Notes under the pieces: generated by a model
Seen by the model: only the letters and a program-made list of their open reading frames with translations
What the model was told of the DNA's origin: nothing
Database searches by the model: none
Shown: positions 11,624 through 22,740 of the stretch, one piece after another
How positions within the stretch are numbered: the first letter of the stretch is position 1
Layout of the letters: each line of letters opens with the position of its first letter
Assembly: GCA_028023455.1 (NCBI GenBank)
Contig: JAQFVV010012509.1
Coordinates: forward strand, 3,282,590-3,346,589
DNA length: 64,000 bases
Direction of reading: 5' to 3'
Source: Epiperipatus broadwayi
Taxonomy: Eukaryota > Onychophora > Udeonychophora > Euonychophora > Peripatidae
Program-made: the position numbers and the translations under genes

Positions 11624-11680
11624 GTGACCTGGGCCAACTGATGAGTGCTGGTTCAGCGTGAAATGCATCTTGGGGGTCAC
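11624..11680 (+). ncRNA. Hammerhead ribozyme, family 2, core intact
   Basis: Type I arrangement. Stem I 5' strand GTGACC (11,624-11,629), internal loop TGGG, then CCAA; core CTGATGA (11,638-11,644); stem II GCTG/CAGC with a short loop; GAAA (11,660-11,663); palindromic stem III ATGCAT (11,663-11,668); cleavage-site C at 11,669; stem I 3' strand TTGG, G, GGTCAC (to 11,680). Stem III is too short to be stable alone but can pair with a second molecule, as in the dimeric hammerheads of Penelope elements and retrozymes. The 10.1-11.1 pair is G-U instead of the usual G-C, which may slow cleavage. The homologous copy at 13,596-13,656 shows compensatory changes. Confidence 0.75.
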
Positions 11681-12231
11681 TGGTCTTTTATCGTATCTTC
11701 ATTTATATAAAGAATAAAAAAGACAGGACGTATGCAAATATATTAAAATAATAAATAAATTGAATAAGATATCACTATATTTGAGAGAAATATTCACACC
11801 TATTATCAATTTCAATATTAAGATTACCAATTAGTTAAGGAGGTTTCAATCTTATTGATCCAAAATTATATGTATCATATATAAAACAAAAGTTTTAGTC
11901 CCCCATTACCAGATACTTCTTTAATTAATAAAATTGAAAAAATCATTTTCTGGTGATCTATTTGTAGCATATAAAAACTTGCAGGATGACTCCAATTTAA
12001 ATAATTTGATTAACATTAAATATAATGATTTTAAAAAACTGATAAACAATGTTCAGTACACTTGGACAGAAGTGTCGGTGATTAAAGTTATCAAGAATCT
12101 TCACAAAATATATGATCCACAATCATACATCAAATTCTGCTTCAAATTTTAAATGGTTTCCTACCAAGAATGTGTATTTAAATGGTCGGCTAAAAATGAA
12201 ATTGGAGCCTTATAATACTAAATTGTCCATG

Positions 12232-12508
12232 CACTTTACTACTGTTACACAATGCTTCCTTTTTTTACATTTTACAGTTTCGATTGCCCCAGCAATCTTC
12301 TTCAGAACTTTATATCTCTTAGCCTCAATTGTTAAATTCAAAATTTAAAAATTTATCATTTGAAAATATAATGGTAAATTTTTAAAATTTGAATTTAGCA
12401 GTTGAGGCTAAGAGATATAAAGTTCTGAAGAAGATTGCTGGGACAATCGAAACTGTGAACTGTAAAAAAAAAAAAAAGGGTGGTAAATAAAGCATTATGT
12501 AACAGTTA
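12232..12508. repeat. Long palindrome (arms about 125 bp, 12-base loop)
   Basis: Left arm 12,232-12,359 and right arm 12,371-12,508 are near-perfect complements; for example AGCAATCTTCTTCAGAACTT on the left and AGTTCTGAAGAAGATTGCTG on the right. A transcript would form one long hairpin. The right arm, read as protein, gives EAKRYKVLKKIAGTIETVNC, so the arm may be copied from coding sequence, but no family is recognised. It may be a foldback element or a duplicated-inverted segment inside the 3-kb insertion. Confidence 0.8.
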
Positions 12509-13048
12509 TATGCTATACATTTGGCAATGCAATAAGAAAGAGTAGTTATTATACTTCTTGAAATTGGAGTCTTCTTGTATTTTTTGTAAGATAAAGAGAA
12601 AACCTTCTTAAAGGCGGTGCAGCATTTAAGATCTTGAGATCAAAAGTATTTCATACATAAATTTAAAAAGAGAAATTAAATCCCATGATGCAACAGTTTT
12701 GCTACATGTCTCTAAAAACTATATGGTCAAGAAGATATGAAATGATTTTCGATAATGAAAAATATAATTGATTAAGAAAACTTGATAATGATTGGAATAA
12801 ATATTTTAATAACAGCATCAGATATATCCCCCAAAAAAATAATGGAAAAAATTTGGCCGAGCACTGGTCTGACTTCATGTGAATTATGCAAATAATATAA
12901 AAATTAAATGAAGTATTATTTAAAGAAGAAACTTATAAAATAATAGATTTGTAATTAAAAATTTATATGTAAATGATTATTGTAAAAATATATATTATTG
13001 TTGTTTTTTGTTAATAAAGATTTTACTTAAAATTAAAAAAATAAAAAT

Positions 13049-13501
13049 ATGTGCACAGGTAATTGTGAACAGCATTATTAATTTTAAGTTTATTTTAAAG
13101 GTAAGATAAAGGAAAATGATTCATTAATTAACAATTATAAAGATATTTATAATTAAGTGGGTTAAAATGACATTATTGTATAAAATGTAATTAAATTCCA
13201 GATAAACAGATCCACTAATTAAGAAGATAAATATGTGATTTAGTCAAAACGTACATTATTTTGGTATAATCCCTTTTTAAAGTTAAAATTTTATAAATTC
13301 TATAATTGGACAAATAAGCCACAGACTGTAATGAAGTTTAGGAGTTATCTATAACCAATAGATGGATGGAAATGATCCTTGATGAAAACTGATTTTGCTG
13401 ATAAGACAACTTAGTAAACTATAAACATGGTCTCTCTGAAGATTGTTTAGTATGTTTTAAATGTTTTATGTTGATTCCACTTTGATTGATTATTTAATAT
13501 A
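13049..13501 (+). repeat. Direct repeat B, middle part
   Basis: Resumes alignment with copy A at ATGTGCACAG (8,604 region) and runs through GGTCTCTCTGAAGATTGTTT to TGATTGATTATTTAATAT, where the 442-bp insertion begins. Confidence 0.8.
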
Positions 13502-13943
13502 TAGAGAATATGAGCACAGACTTTCATATGACCCACCACTCTCCACACTATCTCATAACACTGATACACTTGAACACATATATGTTGAAAAGATAAATAA
13601 TCACCAATATACGTATTTCATGCTAAAACAGCAATCATCAGTTGGTCCAGATTACCATCTCCACACATATGTGTTAGAAGTGCTCAGATATATATTAAGA
13701 TAGCCAATCCTCATACTTTAATGGACAGACTTCAATCTACTCCACACTCCATCTTTTCAACCATGCAATCCAATTGAAAATCTGATGATTGAATGCTCAA
13801 AGGTCACCCTGAGGCTGAGATTCTTGTCACACCCATGTTGACCTAAGGTCAATCTGACCCCTCATGTACAGGGCATAATCCATTTAATACATATACGAGG
13901 AATGTGCAGACGTCTCTACTATGTAATAACTGAAATGCACAGG
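13502..13943 (-). mobile_element. About 442-bp insertion carrying a hammerhead (retrozyme-like)
   Basis: Absent from copy A, where the flanking sequences (TTTGATTAATTATTATA, then TGCTTATTATTATGC) are continuous. No coding frame of note. It contains a family-2 hammerhead on the minus strand and a small palindrome TTGACCTAAGGTCAA (13,838-13,852). The length, lack of coding capacity and hammerhead resemble animal retrozymes, but only one ribozyme copy is present and exact target duplications are not clear (TTAATATA versus TTATTATATA). Confidence 0.6.
13596..13656 (-). ncRNA. Hammerhead ribozyme, family 2, core intact, minus strand
   Basis: On the minus strand: stem I 5' strand GTAATC, loop TGGA, CCAA; core CTGATGA (13,641-13,635); stem II TGCT/AGCA; GAAA (13,619-13,616); palindromic stem III ATACGTAT (13,616-13,609); cleavage-site A at 13,608; stem I 3' strand TTGG, T, GATTAT. 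Relative to 11,624-11,680, one C-G pair became T-A and one G-C pair became A-T in distal stem I, with both partners changed each time. Stem II keeps GCT/AGC. Position 10.1-11.1 is a T-T mismatch, so activity is uncertain. Confidence 0.72.
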
Positions 13944-14191
13944 CTTATTATATACCTGTGTCTATTATTAGGCTCTGTGTTAAAATATGGAAGAGTAGAA
14001 AAGCCGTCATCTTCTCCACTCTGGCCAAGCTGGTTGAATGGAAACTAAGTCCATTGTAAGATGCTGAGAAGAAGCCATCAAAACATGTAGAACCATGTCA
14101 AGGAGCATTGTGGCCATTTTATATGGGAACTATATACCATCTAATTCAAAAGGGTCTTGATTTTGGGGATAAACTAACCATTTAATGATTG
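13944..14191 (+). repeat. Direct repeat B, last part
   Basis: Matches copy A from about 9,018 to 9,253: blocks TATGGAAGAGTAGAAAAGCC, ACATGTAGAACCATGTCAAG and TTTTGGGGATAAACTAACC. Weak similarity may continue a little further on both sides. Confidence 0.75.
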
Positions 14192-14735
14192 AATCACCAT
14201 CAGTTGCTGTTCATTGAACAAGAAAGTAAAAGTGCATTAAAGAAAATAGTTGCAGCCATCAGCAGCAATACAATAGAAGCTTCACAGAAGACTGTCTGGC
14301 ATGGCTATAATTGCATAGACTGAATCACCAAAAGTCTACAAATACCTGAATTCAAAACTTGAACTTTTAGTGATGAAAAGGGTAATGTGTATGAGCTTTG
14401 AATATATATTATTATGGCTGTCTATTACTAATTAATATTTTTAGTTGTATTCAATTTATAATGAAAATATTTTATAAATTATTATGACTAGTTTTAATAG
14501 ATCTGTTTAGAAATTAGGAGAGCAATTGATTGCTACTTTATTAGTCATGCCACAGTTCAATAGGCATAAACCTAAAAAGAAAAGTATTTTTATAAAAGAA
14601 CTAGCTTATTATTGCAAACATTCACAATTCTCTTAAAAACTTAGCTAATATTTTTTTAAAAATAAGAGCCATTTCCATTAGCCTTAAATTCTAAAAATAA
14701 TAATTTAATTATTAATATAAATAGTGTTAAACCAC

Positions 14736-15106
14736 TAAACATCACATGATCACTATTTCTTATGCTTGCTCATAACTATTATTAAAACAGGCAAAACTCT
14801 CCATGCAGCAGTGCCATTCAGTGCAAACCAGAGTAATCAATGGATGCCAGAAGTCTTGTGCATAAAATCCCTATCTAGTGCCTACTCATCCAATATCCCC
14901 AGACTAAGTGGCTGCTGGAGGGTTACATTACTTCCTAAGATCTAGGTGTGGTTTTCTCAGATCCAGGGCTCCTCACTGACAAAAGTCACAATCTAGTAAC
15001 TAGTCTGGTGATATTGGGTCAGTAGGCACTAGATAGGAATTTTATGCACAAACCTTCTGGCTTGCACTGAGTGGCACTACTGTATGGAGAGTTTTGCCTA
15101 TTTTAA
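14736..15106. mobile_element. Foldback dimer of hammerhead family-1 repeat
   Basis: Left arm (14,736-14,905, minus orientation) and right arm (15,001-15,106, plus) are complementary, for example CAGGCAAAACTCTCCATGCA against GTATGGAGAGTTTTGCCT. The 95-base centre carries the ribozyme region in plus orientation: CTGACAA (14,976-14,982) and GTAA (14,996-14,999), both mutated, then ACTAGTC. The outer left end AAACATCACATGATCACTAT is the complement of the 3' end of the 43.1-kb copy. The element is thus an inverted dimer of a unit whose sense form carries the hammerhead. Confidence 0.75.
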
Positions 15107-16165
15107 TATGAATAGTGCATATTAATGACCTTTGGTTGGAATAAAACTGCTGTGCATGGATAGATTTAATAAACTATGTTATGTAATGTTGTTTGTTTTA
15201 ATAGTTATAAAAGTTTACACAATAGCACCAGACCCCAATGCTATATTTTTCGATAAGCTTAAAGTTCTTCAGAACAAGGACAGTATATTATCCTCTAGAT
15301 TCTTATTTACAAATACATGGAACCTGCTAGTATTGCCCACAGATCCTACATGAATATTGGACCTGATTTATCAACATTATAGTGTATCGTAATGAAGTAG
15401 TCTATGATGCAACATGCTGGATCCTGCTAGAAAGAGAATGAATTTACACCACATGGATACCAGTTCTGATACATCAGCATTATAGAACCAACCTCAAAAG
15501 GGATGGACAATACCAACAAAATGAATGCTACTTACTCATACATCAACCTGTTAGTGCAGTTAATGGCTCTCCCATATATCTACCAGATCTAGGACACCCA
15601 CATTACCAAGCCAGCCTTGATGGAAGAAGCCAATACCAACAATGGATTTGAGCCAACATTAGCAAAGTGTATTTAGTATTCATCTGTACAAATTTTGTTA
15701 TGTCAATAAATATATTTTTAAAATAAAAGTTAATAGTTTTAAGCAGAATACTCTCCAGCCTTGGTAATAAATAAGCATGGATAGGACAATTGGGTGTATT
15801 AAATTTACGTGAATTGATATACCTTTATTTCTGACTGTTTTGTATATATAAAGTTTTATTATTCATAAATGATTGTGATACCATTTGCATTGTAAAGTCA
15901 CTTGCCCTCAGCAACTTCCTTTGAGCAGGATTTTGTGGTAGATGCACATTCCTACTGTATAGCATGTGCTTCATTTACATATTTTCTTTGTGTGATATCA
16001 TTTTAATTGGCCTGTCACTTAAACTTAAAACTTTCTTTAAGCAGCAGTATACAGTAGATTCACCCCCCAATATAACATATGCTCCATTTATATATTTTTT
16101 TTATAAATAAATGAGAGTAAAGCAGATCCTGATTCTTACACTTAATTATTGTTTTTATTATTTAT
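15107..16165. other. Non-coding DNA, no feature identified
   Basis: Includes a 73-codon open frame (15,132-15,353) with a hydrophobic start and no recognisable domain, and a moderately G+C-rich stretch (15,220-15,660) with stops in all frames. This may be a very old repeat. No splice-site pair supports an exon. Confidence 0.4.
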
Positions 16166-16169
16166 CTGC

Positions 16170-16657
16170 ACTACAGTCTGAAAGTATTTACATTAGTCGG
16201 CCCACTAAGAGTTTTTATGCAGCCCGCCAAGTCAATCACAAAAATCCGCCTTGAACTGAGATTTTCTTCCCGCGCATGCCTGAAGATTCATCTCGTATTT
16301 TCCACTAGGATAGCCACATCAATACCCATGTGCAGTGTAGATACGATGTGCTGTGCTTTTCCAGTTGATCTGGTTAATTTCAATTTTGTCTTTGCATTAG
16401 CAAATATATACATTTCCAAATTTAGTGAAGCTATGAACCCTCCGAAAAAATGTAAAATCGGTGATGAATGTCGTGTGTTTAATGAAGAATGGACAAACAA
16501 ATATTTCTTTGGTAATATAGGGAATAAAGGAGTGTGTTTATTGTGTCATGAAAAAAAGTTGTGGCCCTCTGCTAACCTTCGCTTCCACAAAGTGGCCCCC
16601 AATGTTGCCCTCCATCAAGCTCTGTGACCCCCTAGTCAAAACAATTGCCCACCTCTG
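16170..16657 (+). mobile_element. Internally deleted hAT transposon with BED-like zinc-finger start
   Basis: An ORF from ATG 16,433 to 16,627 begins with the N-terminus typical of the GTF2IRD2/ZBED-like hAT transposase group: KKCKIGDECRVFNEEW, then KYFF and GVCLLCHE (CxxC of a BED-type finger). After CHEK the frame jumps into unrelated terminal sequence, so the catalytic domain is deleted. The right end, read in reverse, is CAGAGGTGGGCAATTGTTTT, a good hAT terminal inverted repeat (CAGNGGTGGGCAA), ending at 16,657. The left end near GTCGGCCCACTAAGAG is degraded and no 8-bp target duplication could be confirmed. Non-autonomous and inactive. Confidence 0.65.
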
Positions 16658-16689
16658 TTATAGTTTATTGAATGGTTTTAGCATATCAT

Positions 16690-16791
16690 CAAACTGGAGG
16701 TCAGCGTGACTGCCTTGCACTTTCAGGCAGTTGCCCGGGTTGCGGGTTCACGTCCCGGCCAATGCTATGACACTTAAAAAAAAAAAGTTCT
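16690..16791 (+). mobile_element. tRNA-derived SINE, copy 2, 5' part diverged
   Basis: Contains CTGCCTTGCACTTTCAGGCAG (a stem-loop like an anticodon arm; 16,710-16,730), a good B box (GGGTTCACGTCCC) and the end CCAATGCTATGACAC followed by a 12-base A run. The upstream AGCAT could pair with the terminal ATGCT as an acceptor-like stem, but the A-box region has drifted. Lies 33 bases after the hAT terminus. Confidence 0.75.
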
Positions 16792-18805
16792 AACACTATG
16801 TTATAATCCATTTTATTAATAAATGATATTAATAACAGTTAATCTGTGCAGTGAAACTTATCTGTCCAGGGATAATTAAAATGTATTGTGCCATATATTA
16901 TCTGTGCTTAGAATCAATGAATCTTTAACCGTATTAATTTGTCTTCAAACAAAATATGGCAGTTAAACAAAATCTTATATTATTATTGGAAATTTAATCC
17001 TGGATAAAAGAACTAATAGTCTAATATTCCCTGTGGCATTGCTATCAATTGTGTTATTGTTGATGGATCTACATAAATAAATTGTAATTTCTCATTATTT
17101 TAGCAGTTGTCATTTATTGTAATCAATAAGGTTAATTAACATAAGAGTCTCTTGCATCTAGCTGATTATGACAGGATATATAAAAAAGTATCTGATCATA
17201 TGACATTGGAATGTGGTACTCACATGCAAATTATACTTGGGAGATTTTCATTTGAGCTGTACACTTTTGATGATTACAATATATACATATAAATAGGATA
17301 TGTATTGAGCATATCTGCCCGTGTATGTGTATTAATATAGTATTAGAGTAAAATACTGTATTTTAATAAAGATAAGAGTTATTGCAGTTGTGCTATTGCT
17401 TGCAAATAATAAATAACCCTTCTGTATTACATTTAGAAAAAATATAAAGCAAACATGTATGACTACATAATCAAAGTGTGTTTATATAATTAGCTAATCG
17501 AAATCAAGAAATTTGTTAATTAGTGGCATTTGAGCAAACCATATATGATCACAGAGCCAATGCTTGTAAAGGGACAGATAAGTAACTTCATCAATTAGGA
17601 CACCAAATTGCAGCAATAATTAATAAAATTTATATGTAAATAAAAATGTTTACATTTTCAAATTACCTTTATTTAAACATCCTAATTTGTATAAAAAATG
17701 GTACATTACTATTAATAATTTATTTAAAAATAAACTTATTTTAAACATTACCTCATTATAATTATGTACAGTAGGTAAGTTGGTTTACTAGTTATATTTT
17801 ATAAATTCTTCTCTTGCATGTTTGGTCTGAGTGCAGGGTTAGAGTATCAAGTTGCGTGTTTGGTATGAGTGCAGGGTTAGAGTATCAAAACTTGAAGGAT
17901 GAGTTTGGGGATCAATTCCAATTCAGTCTTGTAGTTTTTTTTAATACCAATATTATATATATTTTTTCTTTTTAAAACTAATATTTTTTTAATACTTATA
18001 TATATATATTTTTTAATACTTATATATTTTTTTTTACATGTTTTACCAATCTTCTTTTTATTTGATTTATGCTATTATGGATTTTGGTATTTTGCTCAAA
18101 TTTGTATTTCTACCACAAAATTACCCACAGACACAATGGTTTAAATATCCAAGAAAAACAGAATTACTAAAATATAGTTTTTAAAACAGATATTATTATG
18201 CACATTTTATTGAAGCTGTATTATCATTTTAATGCTCCTCTATTGATTGTAATGACTATATAACATTACTTGTAACCATTTTATTGACAAAGTGCCTACA
18301 AATTTTTTTATCTATTCTAGTGAAAGAAAACAATTGTTTGATTTTTTTTTAATTATTATAATCTATTGTTAAGCAATATAAGGCATGGAACAATGGTTTC
18401 TAAAAATGTAAAGAATAAACAATATTAGTGTGAAAATTTCCTTAAGTATGTGTAAATCCTTAAAATCCTTAGATATCTGATTATATTGTGACTAAATTTT
18501 TATACTGAAATAACAAACATATAAAAAAATTAAATCATGAATTAATGTAAGTATCCTGTTATTGAATGACTATTTGAAAAGCTGACTTTGTTAATAAAAA
18601 TTATAAGTTTTAGATTGTAAAAAAGAAAGAAACCATTTCGCATGCCGACAAACCAACATTTGCAAATTTGAATTGCAAATACAAATGAAAGAAAAATCAA
18701 TATTATAATGTATAAATAAGTGCTTATTTATTATAAATATGATTTTGAATCAATATTTGAGGAAACAAAATAAAATACTGTATCGGACGAAAGATCTTTG
18801 TTTCA
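16792..18805. other. Non-coding DNA with one small tandem duplication
   Basis: A+T-rich. A 38-bp unit containing GAGTGCAGGGTTAGAGTATC is present twice in tandem (17,816-17,853 and 17,854-17,888). TA-rich microsatellite tracts lie near 17,955-18,030. Nothing else is supported. Confidence 0.55.
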
Positions 18806-21008
18806 CACATACTGACCACACAGGCACCACTAGTCCGAAAATCGGAACTAGACATTTATTTTAAGGGTGGACAGGATATGCAAACCTGAATGCACTGGAT
18901 TACTCAGGGAGAAACAAGATATCTTAAATATTGTTTAGACAATTGAGAAATAAAAGCACAAAGACAAACGTCAGCCAAATTAAGTTTAAACAAATTTTAA
19001 AATTTTATTTAAGAGCAAAATAACTTGTAAGAAAAAGTTTACTTGAAAACCAATAGGGTTATCTCAGGCATGTACCAGAAAGATGAAAACACAACGCTCT
19101 GGCAGACAGATCGATCTTCCAATAGTGAATTATAAAAGGGAGGGAGCAAATTTCTTTCAGAAGAGTAGTCACCTAAACATTGGTTTTTCCATTCACAGGT
19201 ATGAAAATAATACGTTCTTGAAATAAATCAACAAAACCAGCGCCAACAAGCTTTTCTAGTCCTGAAAAAAATGTGTTGGGACCCAGAATGTTATATGCCA
19301 GTAGAAGCTGCATCTTAAAACTACATTCAAAGCAAAGATGATTGGCCTACCTCAAGAACCCACAACAAATATGCTTCAGAATGAAAGGAAAACAAACAAA
19401 TAAAATGGGCGAATCCCCAACCAAACGATTGGCGAAAACTAATCTCAGAATTAAAGGTCTCAATAGGAGACAAGTAAATCATTAGAAAATCAGTTACGTC
19501 TGCCCCAGCATTTAAAGAAAATGAATTACAAATAATTATAATTAAAAAATAAATTTATGAAACAAGTTCTGAGTACTCACTCTGATAAATTTAAAACCAC
19601 ACGTAAATACAAAATAAATCTAGCAAGAAAATACGTTGCTAGATTTATTTATTTTTAAGTTAGGTTATCGGAGAGTGTTTATGAGTAAAAAAAAAATTAA
19701 CTGAAGGCATTGAATATTTTAGCAGAACAAAACTCTCTTTCACTTGTAATTTACAAAAGTGATAAAATATATCTTCCTGCTGGCGACTTATAAAATTACA
19801 AAGAAAAATGCAATTCCTGTTTCCAAATTCAGAGACATAAGAAAAGAAGAAATGAAATCTCTACATCTAGAAAACTAAGAGAAGTTGCCAGCCAAAAGAT
19901 TTTGTCGTTCACAAAAGCGCAAACACAGTATTGAAACTCATTATGGGATAATAAAATAACTACAGGTGAGCATTTAAAAATATACAAAACTGCTAAAGCA
20001 TTAAAAAAAAAGGTTAGGCATAAAAAGACAAATTCACTAGTCACTCTCCAATAAAAAAAATTGAACTCAAACTTGGAATCTTAAAACTAAGATTCCAAGA
20101 CACATGGCAAAGTACAATAAAAGAGAATAAATATAGCTAATCAATATGATGTTAAATATTAATTTAGATTACAGGTTTATTAGATTGAGTGGAGATTTAA
20201 CTAAAAGAATTTACCCTGGAAAGAATAAAAGAAAATTTCATCTTACGGTAAAGCCTAGTTCGCGTAGAGTGCACATGTTTATCTTTAGTTCATTTTCAGG
20301 TCCTTTGACAATGGCAAGGTAGAAGCATGGGGTCCTTTGTTTATCCTAAATGTTTATGGCATGACTGAAGGAGAGCTGGCAGGCATGGGTCTGTCCTTTG
20401 TTTAAGTTAGCAAGACATCCTGATGATGATTTTTACATCTTGCACATCAACGAAGTCTGTTAATAATTGCAAGTTTTTAGCAGAAATTAAATGTCCGAAC
20501 TGCTACCCAAAACGGTTTAACTTTCCGCAGGTGATAATCCAAGTGTCTCTCTGGAATACTGAATCTCTCTAAAAATTGGTGGGCTATCGTTACCTCGCTA
20601 CATTTCCCATGAAAAACTTTCCTTAGTGTCAAATTCTATGCCTTAGGCAGGGCAAATATTAATTTCCTGCTCAATCTAATTTAAGAATTCCAACCAGGGA
20701 CTATTAAAACAAAAACGACAACACAATTAAATTTCCGCTTTTTAGAATCAAATTAGAACTGATAAAAATAAGCAACAGGAATATAATCACACATTTGCTT
20801 ATTTTTTTAATTAAATGGATTAAAACAAGTAGTGAAAGTAAACTATTTTAAAATCAATTTTATAAACATGAAAATGATCTATTTTAAATATAAACGCGTA
20901 TGGGTTTTAAATAATAATAAAAATTTTAACATTAGATAAGATTTAACAAAAATTGAAGTTTTTAATTTTGGCAGTAAAATCCTTGAATCGGATATCAATT
21001 CGGTTCAA
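18806..21008 (-). repeat. 3' LTR of the Gypsy element
   Basis: Collinear with 25,467-27,725 over its whole length; shared blocks include AAGGGTGGACAGGATAT, GAGGGAGCAAATTTCTTTC and AATAAGCAACAGGAAT. At 2.2 kb it is long for a Gypsy LTR. The junction at 21,009 leads into a purine-rich stretch on the element strand (AAAAAAAAGGAAGTTACAGG), a candidate polypurine tract. Confidence 0.88.
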
Positions 21009-21205
21009 CTGCCTGAAGACGTAATCAAAAAAAACATTCCTGTAACTTCCTTTTTTTTAAACATATTAACCCCCCCTCCTGAAAAATCCCAGCTGGACAT
21101 TTGTTATATGTGTTAACTGCAACCAATCGCTTTATTACATCTATGACAATTTTTGCTACTTACATATTATTGATCCTTTGTTCAGCAGGTCTAAGACTAC
21201 GGGCA

Positions 21206-22140
21206 TTATAGGATCCCTGAATTCCAGACTCGTCTTCCAGACGAAAGACATTCTGGCCATTTTTTTATAATAAAAGGTCCATCATATATTGGAAAAAAAA
21301 TTTGTATTGATGCCTTGTTGGATTGCTCACAAGAGGTTTTCTGACAAAAACCCAACTCACCAGTATCAAATTGGCAAGGATTCTGGTTTGCACGCCTTAT
21401 GCGCAATTCAGCCATGTGATTTAATTTTATCCTAGCCCTTTCTTTGTCCCTCTCTTCATTAGGATTATCATGATTGATGGGTAATGGAGCTTTGATAAGT
21501 ATAGGATAATTTCTTCCAAAATGCAGCCTAATGGGAGTAAATCCTGTGGACTCATTTAACATCCAATTAATGTAATTAACAACATTCTCAGTCTGTTTCA
21601 TCCATTCTCTGTGGTTCTTGTTGACATATAACCAGAATAAATGGTTAAGCTCCCTCATAACACGCTCACAGGGGTTAGATTGAGGGTTACGTATGGATGT
21701 TAATAAATGTTTCATACCCTGTTGCTGAAGCCAACACTTCCACTGGCAAGATTTAAAGGGTGTTCCATGGTCTGAAAGTATACATTGGGCTTGCTGATTG
21801 CTGTCACATATTTTGTAAAGACATCATACATGCTTAATTGATAAGCTGTCACATATTTTGAAAAGACATCATACATGACAACTAAGAACCGGTAGCCTAA
21901 ACGCTGGTAATGGACCATAAAAGTCAATAGCTAGTAACTCGTTAGGATTATGAGCTAGAATGGGTTGCAAGACTCCCGTAAAATTTTTATTTACAGGTTT
22001 TGTTCGTAAACATGTGTGGCAACTTCTGAGAACTGATAAAATATTTGAGTACATCCCTGGCCAATAAAATCATTCTCAGAGCACATACTCAACCTTATGC
22101 GGTCCAAAATGTCCTTAAAGACAATACACATATTCAATTA
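21206..22140 (-). pseudogene. Gypsy integrase region, frameshifted
   Basis: On the minus strand: zinc-binding remnant with GHFGPHK (near 22,110) and CHTCLRTKP (CxxC, near 22,010); catalytic core with LLAIDFYGPLP (first Asp), SDHGTPFKSC (second Asp) and NPCERVMREL (Glu), so all three acidic residues of the DDE triad can be recognised. After it lies a region with ESTGFTPIRLHFGRNYP, usual for Gypsy integrases. Frameshifts separate the parts. A segment encoding MYDVF(S/T)KYVTA is tandemly duplicated at 21,785-21,890. Inactive. Confidence 0.85.
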
Positions 22141-22204
22141 AATGATTCCTAAGCTTTTTAGGTATGAAGGTTCTCCAGGAACCTTATTTTGAAGGACACT
22201 GTCC

Positions 22205-22740
22205 TCAATAGTGGGCTCCTTTCTTGTAGGCTACCATTGGAGCATAATCCAGATCATTTGCCTGTATTTCTGGTAGTTTCCATAAATCCTGTTCCAAAGA
22301 ATCATCTATAACCAATGTAATCGCAGTGATGCTTAAGTTATCCGAGTGTAGATGATGCTGTGAAAGATCTATGGGGTGCTGACTTAAGACATCAGCCACA
22401 ATGTTATCCTTGCCAGGGCAATAGACCACTCTATATTGAAACTTCTGTAAGATCAAGCTCCACTGAATGAGTCGATCATTTGTCAGGTAACTATTATTCA
22501 GAAATTCTAAACATTTATGATCAGTAATAACAACAATGTTTGAGCCCAGCAAGAATTGTTTGAACTTCCCGAAGGCCCATACAATGGCTAGAGCCTCCTT
22601 TTCAGTAGTCATATAATTGTTTTCAGCCCCTTTTAGGGTATGGCTACAAAAATATACCTTATGATGTTTATGCTCATCAATTTGGAATGAGACTACTCCC
22701 AATCCATGTTGGCTACTATCAGTTTGAATATAAAATGTTT
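22205..22740 (-). pseudogene. Gypsy RNase H domain
   Basis: The frame encodes TDSSQHGLGVVSFQ, then CSHTLKGAENNYMTTEKEAL (catalytic Glu in the TEKE block), IVWAFGKFKQFLLG and ITDHKCLEFL (TDHK/TDH block), the standard Gypsy RNase H order, followed by the VADVLSQHP tether leading to integrase. The domain itself is largely open but is out of frame with the reverse transcriptase upstream (22,888 onward). Confidence 0.88.

Larger units (their letters stand above)
9996..13048 (+). mobile_element. 3,053-bp retroposon-like insertion with 7-bp target duplication
   Basis: Comparison with the uninterrupted copy A shows that everything between the two ATGTGCA copies (9,989-9,995 and 13,049-13,055) is inserted. 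It ends in an AATAAAG signal and an A-rich tail (AAAATTAAAAAAATAAAAAT), which points to retroposition with target-primed reverse transcription on the plus strand. Inside are nested hammerhead family-1 units (10,212-11,010), a family-2 hammerhead (11,624-11,680) and a long palindrome (about 12,232-12,508). Short frames (11,934-12,348) show no recognisable domain. It may be a composite: one element into which others later jumped. Confidence 0.7.
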
